Below the pieces are notes generated by a model. It worked only from the letters and a program-made list of their open reading frames with translations. It had not been told where the DNA came from and ran no database searches. A stretch of 64,000 nt of DNA, from positions 1-64,000 of the forward strand of contig JBEKVI010000016.1 of the NCBI GenBank assembly GCA_049514215.1, given 5' to 3'. Shown in pieces: positions 1 through 7,530 of this stretch. Positions within the stretch are counted from its first letter, which is position 1; each line of letters opens with the position of its first letter. The stretch comes from BOG-994 sp049514215. GTDB taxonomy: Bacteria; Pseudomonadota; Gammaproteobacteria; Burkholderiales; Burkholderiaceae_D. The position numbers were made by a program, and so were the translations under genes.

Positions 1-2
1 CA

Positions 3-1238
3 TTGTGTTGCGCCCTTTCCTGGTTCACTTTGCCTGCCTGGTCGCAGCAGGAAGTTCGCATCGGCGTGATCTATCCCCTAAGCGGCCCGGCGGCTGCGAC
101 CGGTGCCGAGTTAAAGCACGCTCTCGAGCTGGCAGTCGAGGTCATCAACGACGGCGTCAAGGGCATTCCCAACCTGCCCTTTTCCTCGGGCGGCGGCCTG
201 CCCAATCTAAAGGGAGCGAAGATCAAGCTCGTCTTCGCCGACCATCAGAGCAATCCACAAATCGGCAGCACCGAGGCCGAGCGACTCATCAATGAGGAGA
301 AGGTCGTCGCATTGCTGGGCTGCTACAACAGCAATGTCACAGCGACCGCAAGCCAGGTTGCCGAGCGCTACAAGATCCCGTTTCTCAATGCCGAATCCTC
401 GTCGGCCAATTTGACCGCGCGGGGCTACAAATGGTTTTTCAGGACCACCCCGCACGACGATCTGTTCATCAACAACTTCTTCGAATTCCTGAAGGAATTA
501 AAGGCGAAAAAGGGTATCGAGGTCAAACGCCTCGGACTATTCAACGAGAACACGCTCTTTGGTACGGAGACCACCAAACTCGAGAATCGGCTTGCGCAAG
601 AGCAGGGGTACCAGGTCGTCGCTTCGGTGAACTACCCGGCCAACAGCACCCAGCTGACCTCCGAGGTCCAGACCGAAAAAGCGGGCAATCCGCAGGTCAT
701 CATGCAGGCCTCCTATCTGGGCGATGCGCTCCTGTCGATGCGCACCTACAAGGACCTGGGCGTGACACCCGACATGATTTTGGCCAACGACGCGGGCTTT
801 TCCGATACGGAATTCATCCGCACCCTGGGCAAGGACGCGGAGTACGTGATCAGCCGTGAGGTCTGGGCGTTGGACCTGGCTTCGCACAACCCCCTGATCA
901 AGCAGGTCAACGACCTTTATTTCAGTCGCTACAAGGCCAATTTCACCGGCAACTCGGCGCGCACGTTCACAGGACTCATCGTGCTCGCTGACGCCATCAA
1001 CCGGGCTGGTTCGACCGATCCGGAGGCGATCCGCAAGGCCTTAAGCGAGACGAATCTTCCGGCGGACAAGCTCATCATGCCCTGGAAGGGTGTGAAGTTC
1101 GATGGCACCGGGCAAAATACCTTGGGCTCGGGGATTCTGGTCCAGATCATCGACGGCAAGTACACGACCGTGTGGCCCTTCGAGCTGGCCGCGCACGATC
1201 TTGTCTGGCCGATGCCCAAATGGGATCAGAGGAAATGA
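3..1238 (+). CDS. Branched-chain/hydrophobic amino-acid ABC transporter substrate-binding protein (5' partial)
   Basis: Periplasmic binding protein of the LivJ/LivK type (Peripla_BP_6 fold) that delivers amino acids or related small amides to the downstream LivHMGF complex. The frame is open to the left edge, so the true start is outside the window. What is visible begins in the hydrophobic end of a signal peptide, with likely cleavage after ...LPAWS before QQEVRIGVIYPLSG. The family hallmark IGVIYPLSGP lies at the mature N-terminus, followed by the VVALLGCYNS segment that lines the ligand cleft. About 411 residues are visible, the full size for the family apart from the leader. Ligand identity cannot be read from sequence; the downstream DUF1445 gene hints at an acidic or cyclic amino-acid derivative. 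Confidence 0.9.
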   Translation: MCCALSWFTLPAWSQQEVRIGVIYPLSGPAAATGAELKHALELAVEVINDGVKGIPNLPFSSGGGLPNLKGAKIKLVFADHQSNPQIGSTEAERLINEEKVVALLGCYNSNVTATASQVAERYKIPFLNAESSSANLTARGYKWFFRTTPHDDLFINNFFEFLKELKAKKGIEVKRLGLFNENTLFGTETTKLENRLAQEQGYQVVASVNYPANSTQLTSEVQTEKAGNPQVIMQASYLGDALLSMRTYKDLGVTPDMILANDAGFSDTEFIRTLGKDAEYVISREVWALDLASHNPLIKQVNDLYFSRYKANFTGNSARTFTGLIVLADAINRAGSTDPEAIRKALSETNLPADKLIMPWKGVKFDGTGQNTLGSGILVQIIDGKYTTVWPFELAAHDLVWPMPKWDQRK

Positions 1239-1338
1239 GAAGCGCCCGCTCCCAAGAACAGGCTCGCAACGCGGCGCCGTTTCGGTTTGCTGGGCGCCGG
1301 GACGAAGCCCAGCCCCTCTTGGCAAGATAGGCGTTTTC

Positions 1339-2205
1339 GTGAACGCCGAGATCGTTCTTCAGGCCCTCGCCTCGGGCGTGCTCATCGGTCTGGTCTACGC
1401 CCTCGTGGCGGTCGGTCTGACCATCATCTTCGGTGTCATGGATGTCGTCAATTTCGCCCACGGCGAATTCTTGATGTTCGGCATGTACGCGAGCTTCTGG
1501 TTGTTTGCACTGTTCGCCCTCGATCCGATCTGGACGCTGCCCGTCACAACCCTCGTGCTCTTCGCCCTCGGGGTTCTGGTCTACAAGATCGTCATTCAAC
1601 GCATCTTGAATGCACCGATGCTCTCGCAGATCTTCACCACCTTTGGGCTCATGATTCTCTTTCGGGGCCTCGCCCAATTTTTTTGGAAGCCCGATTTCCG
1701 CATGATCCCCAAGTCCGTCGTATCCGGGACAGTTGCCCTCGGGGGCATTCAGCTCGGATTGCCCCAACTGGCGGCGGGGTTGGGCGCCGTCGTGGTGACG
1801 CTGCTTGTGTACGTGTTCCTGACCCGCACGCGTACTGGCGTGGCTCTCGAGGCGACCGCAGCCGATCGCGAGGCCGCGAAATTGATGGGCATCGACTCGG
1901 ATCGCATGTTCATGCTGGCCTGGGGACTGGGCGCCGCCTGCGCCGGCGTTGCAGGCGCGCTGCTTTCCACCTTCTTTCCGATCTTTCCTGAGGTCGGGGC
2001 CAATTTCATCCTGATCGCCTTCGTCGTCGTCAACCTGGGGGGCTTTGGGAGCGTAACCGGAGCCCTTTGGGCCGGAATTCTCGTGGGGGTCGTCGAAGTG
2101 ATGGGAGGGCTTCTCGTGGGCCCCCAGTACAAGATGGCCGTCGTTTTGGGTCTGTTCCTCTTGGTTCTCATGATTCGGCCTCAAGGGCTTCTGGGCAAAT
2201 CATGA
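1339..2205 (+). CDS. livH: Branched-chain amino-acid ABC transporter permease LivH
   Basis: Inner-membrane permease, 288 residues and about eight hydrophobic segments, of the LivH family. It pairs with LivM to form the channel. The GTG at 1339 is chosen because the protein then starts VNAEIVLQALASGVLIGLVYALVAVGLTIIFGV, cut here as the classic LivH N-terminus; the open frame extends upstream but has no transporter character there. The family signature VNFAHGEFLMFG and the EAA-like loop EAAKLMGIDSDRMF are present. It follows the binding protein by 100 bp and its TGA overlaps the ATG of livM, so the two permeases are translationally coupled. Confidence 0.92.
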   Translation: MNAEIVLQALASGVLIGLVYALVAVGLTIIFGVMDVVNFAHGEFLMFGMYASFWLFALFALDPIWTLPVTTLVLFALGVLVYKIVIQRILNAPMLSQIFTTFGLMILFRGLAQFFWKPDFRMIPKSVVSGTVALGGIQLGLPQLAAGLGAVVVTLLVYVFLTRTRTGVALEATAADREAAKLMGIDSDRMFMLAWGLGAACAGVAGALLSTFFPIFPEVGANFILIAFVVVNLGGFGSVTGALWAGILVGVVEVMGGLLVGPQYKMAVVLGLFLLVLMIRPQGLLGKS

Positions 2206-3242
2206 GTGAACCCAAGGTCCTGCCTTCTCTTTCCGAAGCCAACGGCTCCAAAACGGCGCGACGCTATCTCGGGATTGCACTGGCTCCGTGCATGCTCGTG
2301 GGGTTACTTCTGGCGCTTCCCTGGATCTGGAGCAATCCAAGCCAGCAGAACCTCTTCATCCTCGCGCTCATGGCCGCCCAGCTGGGCGTGGCCTGGAACA
2401 TCGTTGGCGGCTACGCTGGGCAGGTATCCCTGGGGCATGCCGCCTTCTATGGCGTTGGCGCCTACAGTTCGACCCTGCTCTACCTGCGCTATGGCGTGAA
2501 CCCCTGGTTGGGCATGCTCTTGGCGGGCGCCATCGCGGCCCTCGTGAGTCTGCCGATCGGATGGTCCTGCTTTCGCCTTCGAGGACACTATTTCGCCATG
2601 GCCACGATTGCCGTCGCCGAGATCATGCAGATCCTCTTTACCAACTGGGACTTCGCAGGAGGGGCCGTCGGCCTGACCCTTCCCATGGATCGGGAAGGGA
2701 TCGCGACCATGGTCTTCTCCGGCAAACTTCCCTATTACTATCTCGCGCTCGCACTACTTGCCCTAACGATCGGGGTGAACTGGGGGATCGAGCGCAGTTT
2801 CATCGGATATTATTTTCGGGCCATCAAAGACGATCCGGACGCCGCCCGCAGCGTCGGAGTTCCCGTCGCTCGCTACAAGCAACTCGCACTCGTCGTCAGT
2901 AGCTTTCTGACGGGAATGGGTGGCAGCCTCTACGCGCAGAAGGAACTCTACATCGACCCTGCTTCGGTGCTCTCGACCGGGCTGTCGATCAAGATGGCGC
3001 TGTGCGCAATCCTGGGCGGTGTCGGCACCCTTTTTGGCCCCGTCGTTGGGGCCGCAATCCTGACTTTCATCGAACATACGACGCGCAGCGTCTTCGGGGG
3101 CACGGGCCGCGGCGGCGACCTCGTGATCTACGCCCTCCTCATTGTCTTCATTGCCGTCTACTATCCGCAGGGTGTCTTGGGCTGGGTCTCGGCGTGGCGC
3201 GCCAGACGTACTCGCCCACGCATGGGGACGGCGCGCCAATGA
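2202..3242 (+). CDS. livM: Branched-chain amino-acid ABC transporter permease LivM
   Basis: Second membrane subunit of the transporter, 346 residues. The start is fixed by the ATGA overlap with livH. LivM landmarks are GYAGQVSLGHAAFYGVGAY near residues 65-85, the FAMATIAVAEIMQILFTNW segment, and the cytoplasmic EAA-type loop RAIKDDPDAARSVGV that docks onto the ATPases. The C-terminus is Arg-rich. The stop codon overlaps the ATG of livG by one base pattern ATGA, so the operon continues without a gap. Confidence 0.92.
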   Translation: MSEPKVLPSLSEANGSKTARRYLGIALAPCMLVGLLLALPWIWSNPSQQNLFILALMAAQLGVAWNIVGGYAGQVSLGHAAFYGVGAYSSTLLYLRYGVNPWLGMLLAGAIAALVSLPIGWSCFRLRGHYFAMATIAVAEIMQILFTNWDFAGGAVGLTLPMDREGIATMVFSGKLPYYYLALALLALTIGVNWGIERSFIGYYFRAIKDDPDAARSVGVPVARYKQLALVVSSFLTGMGGSLYAQKELYIDPASVLSTGLSIKMALCAILGGVGTLFGPVVGAAILTFIEHTTRSVFGGTGRGGDLVIYALLIVFIAVYYPQGVLGWVSAWRARRTRPRMGTARQ

Positions 3243-3949
3243 GTCTGTTACGCGTTGAGCATGTCACGAAGCGCTTCGGCGGCCTCATTGCCAACGAAGA
3301 CATCTCCTTTGACGTGGAACCCGGCCAGGTGGTTGGGCTGATCGGCCCAAACGGCGCGGGCAAGACCACCTTGTTTAATTGCATCGCAGGCTACGCGGTC
3401 CCCACCAGCGGATCCATCTGGCTGGGCGCGAAAAGGCTCTCCGGTAGCTCTCCCGAGGCCTGCGCACGCCTGGGCGTGGGCCGCACATTTCAGATCGCAC
3501 GCACCTTTGGCAGCATGACGGCGGTCGAAAACGTCATGGTGGCTGCGATCCTAAAGAACCACGGACTCGCTGGCGCGCGCGCCCGGTCCCGCCAATGCCT
3601 GGACTTCGTGGGTCTCGCCCGCCTTGCCGACATCCCGGCCGCGAGCTTGACTATCAGCGAACAGCGCCGGCTCGCCGTCGCGCGCGCTTTGGCGATCGAG
3701 CCTGCTGTCTTGCTCCTTGACGAGGTGATGGCCGGGTTAAATCCGTCGGAGGTCAAGGAGGCCGTGGATGTGGTCTTGAAGATCCGCGATCGCGGCGTGG
3801 CCTGTCTCGTCGTTGAACATGTGCTTGAAGGCATCATGCCCATCGCCGATCGTATCGTGGTACTTGACTATGGGCGCAAACTCGCCGAAGGCCCGCCTGG
3901 AGAGGTGGCGAATAATCCGCTCGTGGTCGCGGCGTATCTTGGAGCCTGA
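3239..3949 (+). CDS. livG: Branched-chain amino-acid ABC transporter ATP-binding protein LivG
   Basis: Cytoplasmic ATPase subunit, 236 residues. The Walker A motif GPNGAGKTT is near residue 38-46; Walker B VLLLDEVMAGLNPSE and the H-loop VEHVLEGIM follow. The LivG-specific segment GVGRTFQIARTFGSMTAVENVMVA is present. The signature motif reads LTISEQRRLAVARAL rather than LSGGQQR, so the canonical LSGG is degenerate (TISE); such variants occur in this subfamily but the LivF partner below carries a normal MSGGEQQ. The start ATG at 3239 overlaps the livM stop. Confidence 0.92.
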   Translation: MSLLRVEHVTKRFGGLIANEDISFDVEPGQVVGLIGPNGAGKTTLFNCIAGYAVPTSGSIWLGAKRLSGSSPEACARLGVGRTFQIARTFGSMTAVENVMVAAILKNHGLAGARARSRQCLDFVGLARLADIPAASLTISEQRRLAVARALAIEPAVLLLDEVMAGLNPSEVKEAVDVVLKIRDRGVACLVVEHVLEGIMPIADRIVVLDYGRKLAEGPPGEVANNPLVVAAYLGA

Positions 3950-3950
3950 T

Positions 3951-4655
3951 GTGCTAGAAGTCCGCAATGTGGGAGTCAGCTACGGCAAGGTGCCCGCCAT
4001 CACGCAGGTGAGCCTGAACGTCGCAGACGGCCAGATCGTTGCCCTCATCGGCGGCAACGGCAACGGCAAATCCACGACGCTTCGCGCGATCGCGGGCCTA
4101 AACGCGCTCGACGGGGGCGAGATCCGCCTCGCCGGACAGCCGATTGCGGGCATTGCAGCACACGATCGCGTGGCGCTCGGCCTGTCGCTCGTTCCCGAAG
4201 GGCGCCGCCTGTTTGGCCGACTGAGCGTCGAGCGCAATCTCGAGCTTGGAGCCTACCGCCGCAGGGACAAAGCGGAAATCGGCGCGAGTCTTGAGCAGGT
4301 CTTCGACTGGTTTCCGATTCTGAAGGAACGTCGCTCCCAGTTGGCGGGCACGATGAGCGGCGGTGAGCAGCAGATGCTGGCCATCGGGAGGGGCCTCATG
4401 GCGCGCCCGAAGCTGCTCATGCTCGATGAGCCCTCCTGGGGCATCGCTCCGCGCTTTGTGACCAAGGTGCTCGAGACCATCCAGGAAGTGAACCGGCGCG
4501 GCGTGTCGATCCTGCTCGTCGAGCAAAACCTGCACAAGGCGCTCGCCATCGCGAACTACGCCTATGTAATCCAGACCGGCCGCATCGTGCTCGAGGGGAC
4601 AGGTCCGGATCTGCTCGTCAACGACAAGGTGAAGAAGGCCTATTTGGGAGTCTAG
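3951..4655 (+). CDS. livF: Branched-chain amino-acid ABC transporter ATP-binding protein LivF
   Basis: Second ATPase subunit, 234 residues. The GTG at 3951, one base after the livG stop, is preferred because the protein then begins VLEVRNVGVSYGKVPA, the normal LivF N-terminus. Walker A is GGNGNGKSTTLRAIAGL, the LivF marker segment LVPEGRRLFGRLSVERNLELGAY follows, the signature is TMSGGEQQMLAIGRGLM, Walker B is LLMLDEPSWGIAP, and the H-loop is LLVEQNLHKAL. It is the last transporter gene; the next start is 4 bp downstream, which keeps the DUF1445 gene in the same operon. Confidence 0.92.
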   Translation: MLEVRNVGVSYGKVPAITQVSLNVADGQIVALIGGNGNGKSTTLRAIAGLNALDGGEIRLAGQPIAGIAAHDRVALGLSLVPEGRRLFGRLSVERNLELGAYRRRDKAEIGASLEQVFDWFPILKERRSQLAGTMSGGEQQMLAIGRGLMARPKLLMLDEPSWGIAPRFVTKVLETIQEVNRRGVSILLVEQNLHKALAIANYAYVIQTGRIVLEGTGPDLLVNDKVKKAYLGV

Positions 4656-4658
4656 GTC

Positions 4659-5459
4659 ATGCAGATCGATGCACATTCCCCCCATTTTCTGACGCCTGCC
4701 CAGCTGCGCGCACTTTGCCGAAGCGGTGAGTGGCAGGCGCCCACCGCTGGCGTTGCCGCGGGGTTTGTGCAAGCGAATCTCGTCATCCTGCCCCGCGAGT
4801 TCGCCTTTGATTTCCTTTTGTTTTGCCAGCGCAATCCCAAACCCTGCCCGTTGATCGAGGTCCTCGAGCCCGGGGTGGTCTTGCCGCCGAGCAGCCCAGG
4901 TGCCGACATTCGATTTGATTTGCCCGCATACCGGGTCTATCAAGACGGTGAGCTCGTAGCCGAACCCACCGCCATCGACGATCTCTGGCGCGATGATCTC
5001 GTAAGCTTTCTGATCGGCTGCAGCTTCTCGTTTGAGGCCGCGCTCATGGCTGAAGGCTTACGCCTGCGGCATGTCGAAGAAGGCCTGAACGTCGCCATGT
5101 ACCGCACCAACCGCCCGTGCGCTGCGGCAGGGCGGCTGTTCGGAAATCTCGTGGTCAGCATGCGTCCCCTCGCGAGCGCCGACGTCACTCGGGCGGTCGA
5201 GATCTCGGCGCGCTTTCCAAAAGTGCATGGCGCGCCGGTGCACATCGGCCATCCGGAAGCCTTGGGCATCTTCGATCTCGCGCACCCGGACTATGGCGAT
5301 CCCGTCGCAATCCTACCCGGTGAGCTCCCGGTCTTTTGGGCCTGCGGCGTGACGCCGCAGGCGGTAATCCAAGCCAGTCGGCTGCCGTTTTGCATCACTC
5401 ATGCGCCCGGGAAGATGTTCGTGACGGACTTGCGCAACGAAGCACTCAAAAGCGCTTAG
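4659..5459 (+). CDS. DUF1445 family protein (putative hydro-lyase / D-glutamate cyclase-like)
   Basis: A 266-residue cytosolic protein of the DUF1445 family (Bacillus YcsI type). The family also forms the C-terminal part of mammalian D-glutamate cyclase, which makes 5-oxo-D-proline. Recognition rests on the segments FVQANLVILPREFAFDFLLFCQRNP, DDLVSFLIGCSFSFEAAL, MYRTNRPCAAAGRLFGNLVVSMRP and the C-terminal FWACGVTPQAV...ITHAPGKMFVTDL, in the usual order and at the usual length. Only 3 bp separate it from livF, so it is probably co-transcribed with the transporter and acts on its substrate. The D-amino-acid dehydrogenase at 6.2 kb supports, by context only, a role in D-amino-acid or pyroglutamate-like metabolism. 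It converges on, and overlaps by 4 bp, the regulator gene. Confidence 0.85.
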   Translation: MQIDAHSPHFLTPAQLRALCRSGEWQAPTAGVAAGFVQANLVILPREFAFDFLLFCQRNPKPCPLIEVLEPGVVLPPSSPGADIRFDLPAYRVYQDGELVAEPTAIDDLWRDDLVSFLIGCSFSFEAALMAEGLRLRHVEEGLNVAMYRTNRPCAAAGRLFGNLVVSMRPLASADVTRAVEISARFPKVHGAPVHIGHPEALGIFDLAHPDYGDPVAILPGELPVFWACGVTPQAVIQASRLPFCITHAPGKMFVTDLRNEALKSA

Positions 5460-6025
5460 AGCGAGGCAGCCGCCCGTGCGGCCTGATCGTAGTTTCCCGA
5501 GAGCCGGCGTAAAAGTCGTGCGAGTTCGCCGATGTCGGTATTTAAGCCCGCATCCGGGACAAGACCGTCGATGAGACAGCGCTCACGGATCTCTCGATAG
5601 CGCGCGACCACCGCGCGCCCGTCGGCCGTGACCGAGTAGAGCACCTCCTTGCCGAGGCGCTCGCTCTCGACTACGCCAAGGTGCATGAGCTTTTTGAGCG
5701 AATAGCTAATCACGTGGGTGTCCTCGACATTCTGGATGAGGCATAGATCTGCCAGTTTCTTCTTGCGACCCCGGTGATTGACGTGATGCAGGACGTTCAC
5801 GTCGGTAATGGTCAGATCCGCCAGTCCCGCCGCGGCCATGCAGCGTACCGCCCAGCGGCTGTACGCGTTCCAGCAGATGATGATGCCGAACTCGAGTTCA
5901 GAGAGCTCGGGCGTTCTCTCCGAGACGAGATGAGCCGAAGAGACGATCCCACGTGCAACGGGCGCCGTTCCAAGCGCACTCGCGGCCGGGGCGCGCTCGC
6001 CTGCACCAATTCCTTTTCGGGCCAT
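5456..6025 (-). CDS. MarR-family winged-helix transcriptional regulator
   Basis: A 189-residue regulator. The ATG at 6025 is chosen over upstream in-frame codons because an AGGAG sequence sits 6-7 bases before it. The winged-helix region covers about residues 70-150: LTITDVNVLHHVNH, the recognition-helix area DTHVISYSLKKLMHLGVVE, and the wing SERLGKEVLYSVTADGRAVV. It is divergent from the DadA-type gene, with the palindrome TTATCGATAA between them, and converges on the DUF1445 gene. It probably controls the dehydrogenase, itself, or the liv operon. The effector is unknown. Confidence 0.85.
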   Translation of the reverse strand: MARKGIGAGERAPAASALGTAPVARGIVSSAHLVSERTPELSELEFGIIICWNAYSRWAVRCMAAAGLADLTITDVNVLHHVNHRGRKKKLADLCLIQNVEDTHVISYSLKKLMHLGVVESERLGKEVLYSVTADGRAVVARYREIRERCLIDGLVPDAGLNTDIGELARLLRRLSGNYDQAARAAASL

Positions 6026-6103
6026 CGGATACTCCTGTTTACGTTCGCATTGAGGTCGCCAAATCCGATTCGCGACGGTTTTGCGCGCATTTATGCGCAT
6101 ATC

Positions 6104-6113
6104 TTATCGATAA
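6104..6113. promoter_or_regulatory. Perfect palindrome TTATCGATAA, candidate MarR-regulator operator
   Basis: TTATCGATAA is its own reverse complement and lies about 80 bp before the regulator start and 98 bp before the dadA start. The surrounding DNA is AT-rich compared with the coding DNA. MarR proteins commonly bind such short palindromes in the divergent promoter of their own gene, so an autoregulatory operator is plausible. A CATAAT hexamer at 6159-6164 may be the -10 box for the dehydrogenase. No binding data exist here. Confidence 0.4.
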
Positions 6114-6210
6114 TTTACTTGTGTTGGCTGCCTTCGACAAGTCGTCCTCAGGCGGGCTCATAATGCGAACACTGTAGTTTGGCGCCTCCTGCGCACGGAA
6201 TGCCTTTGCG

Positions 6211-7458
6211 ATGCACGTCATTATTGTCGGGGCGGGGATCATCGGAGTCACTACCGCCCATTACCTGAACGCTGCCGGTTGTGAAGTCACCGTTCTCGAA
6301 CGCAACTCCGGGGTCGCCCAGGAGGCGAGTTTTGGCAACGCGGGCGTCATCGCGCCGGGGTCGGTCACCCCCTGGGCCGCTCCGGGTATGCCGCGCAAGG
6401 TCCTGTCTTACCTCCTTAAAAGCGATGCTCCCGTGGTGATGCGAGCCAGCCTGGACCCGGCGCTCTGGGGGTGGGTGGGACGCTGGCTGCGCGAGTGTGA
6501 CCTCGCGCGCTATCGGCGTAATCGCGAACGCATGCAGCGTCTTGCGTTCTACAGTCGCGTCCAGTTGCACGTCCTGCGCGAGGCGCTGGAACTCCGTTAT
6601 GAGCAATCTCAAGGCTACATGCAGCTTTTTCGCGCGCCGCGCGATTGGACGATGGCGCAAACGGGTATCGACATACTCAAGGCGGGCGGTGTCGCCCACG
6701 AGATTCTCGATGCGGGCCAATGCCGCGCCCGCGAACCCGGGCTCAGCGATTGCGAAATCACCGCGGGGTTATACCTGCCCGATGACGAGAGCGGCAATTG
6801 CCCGCTGTTTGCCAAGCAACTCAAAGACATCGGGGTCAAAGCCGGAGTTCGCTACCGGTTTGGCGTCGAGGTCGCGAGCGTAGAGAGTACTTCGGCGGGT
6901 GCGATCGCCCACACGGCGACGGAGCACCTTCCTGGCGACGCCCTGGTGCTGGCCGCAGGCGTCGAATCCCGAAGCCTTTTGCGCAAGCTCGGCGTGCGCG
7001 TGCCTCTTTATCCGGTTCGCGGATATTCAGCGACGGTGCCGGTGAAGGAGCCGACGTTTGCGCCGCAGCGCGCGATCATGGACGAAGCGTACAAGGTCGC
7101 GATCACGCGCATGGGCAATCGCATCCGAATTGCGGGAACGGCCGAACTCGGCCGCCCGGAGGGCGCCATGAATCAGGCGGCTTTGGCCACGCTCATCAAG
7201 GTCGCCCGTGACTGGTTTCCGGGGGCGGCAAACTATCAGCAGGCCACCTATTGGAGCGGTCTGCGGCCGATGTTGCCCGACGGGCCGCCGCTTTTGGGCG
7301 CCATGCGCAAGCCGCACCTGTGGCTTAACCTTGGGCACGGCTCGACGGGCTGGGCCATGGCCTGCGGGTCGGCACGGGTGCTTTGCGACCTGATTACGGG
7401 ACGAACTCCCGAAATCGACCTCGAGGGACTGACCCTGGCGCGCTACCACCTTGCCTAA
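6211..7458 (+). CDS. dadA: D-amino-acid dehydrogenase small subunit-like FAD oxidoreductase
   Basis: A 415-residue FAD-dependent oxidoreductase of the DAO fold, which oxidatively deaminates D-amino acids to 2-oxo acids and passes electrons to the respiratory chain. The N-terminus MHVIIVGAGIIGVTTAHYL is the dinucleotide-binding GxGxxG motif, followed by the DadA marker EASFGNAGVIAPGSVTPWAAPG near residue 45. The C-terminal WSGLRPMLPDGPPLLG and LNLGHGSTGWAMACGSA segments close the FAD site. Length matches DadA (about 415-432). Assignment of D-Ala specificity is by family only; paralogues act on other D-amino acids or on hydroxyproline. It stands alone on this strand behind the divergent regulator region. 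Confidence 0.85.
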   Translation: MHVIIVGAGIIGVTTAHYLNAAGCEVTVLERNSGVAQEASFGNAGVIAPGSVTPWAAPGMPRKVLSYLLKSDAPVVMRASLDPALWGWVGRWLRECDLARYRRNRERMQRLAFYSRVQLHVLREALELRYEQSQGYMQLFRAPRDWTMAQTGIDILKAGGVAHEILDAGQCRAREPGLSDCEITAGLYLPDDESGNCPLFAKQLKDIGVKAGVRYRFGVEVASVESTSAGAIAHTATEHLPGDALVLAAGVESRSLLRKLGVRVPLYPVRGYSATVPVKEPTFAPQRAIMDEAYKVAITRMGNRIRIAGTAELGRPEGAMNQAALATLIKVARDWFPGAANYQQATYWSGLRPMLPDGPPLLGAMRKPHLWLNLGHGSTGWAMACGSARVLCDLITGRTPEIDLEGLTLARYHLA

Positions 7459-7530
7459 GGCATCGATCGCGCTGTCTCGGTTTGCGCTACCCTGTCTCGT
7501 ATCGACGCAGTACCCAAAGGCAGGAAACCC

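Noticed and set aside
1147..2184. 345-residue minus-strand frame opposite livH
   Set aside because: It is antisense to a well-supported LivH gene; its His/Glu/Asp-rich sequence is what hydrophobic codons give on the other strand.
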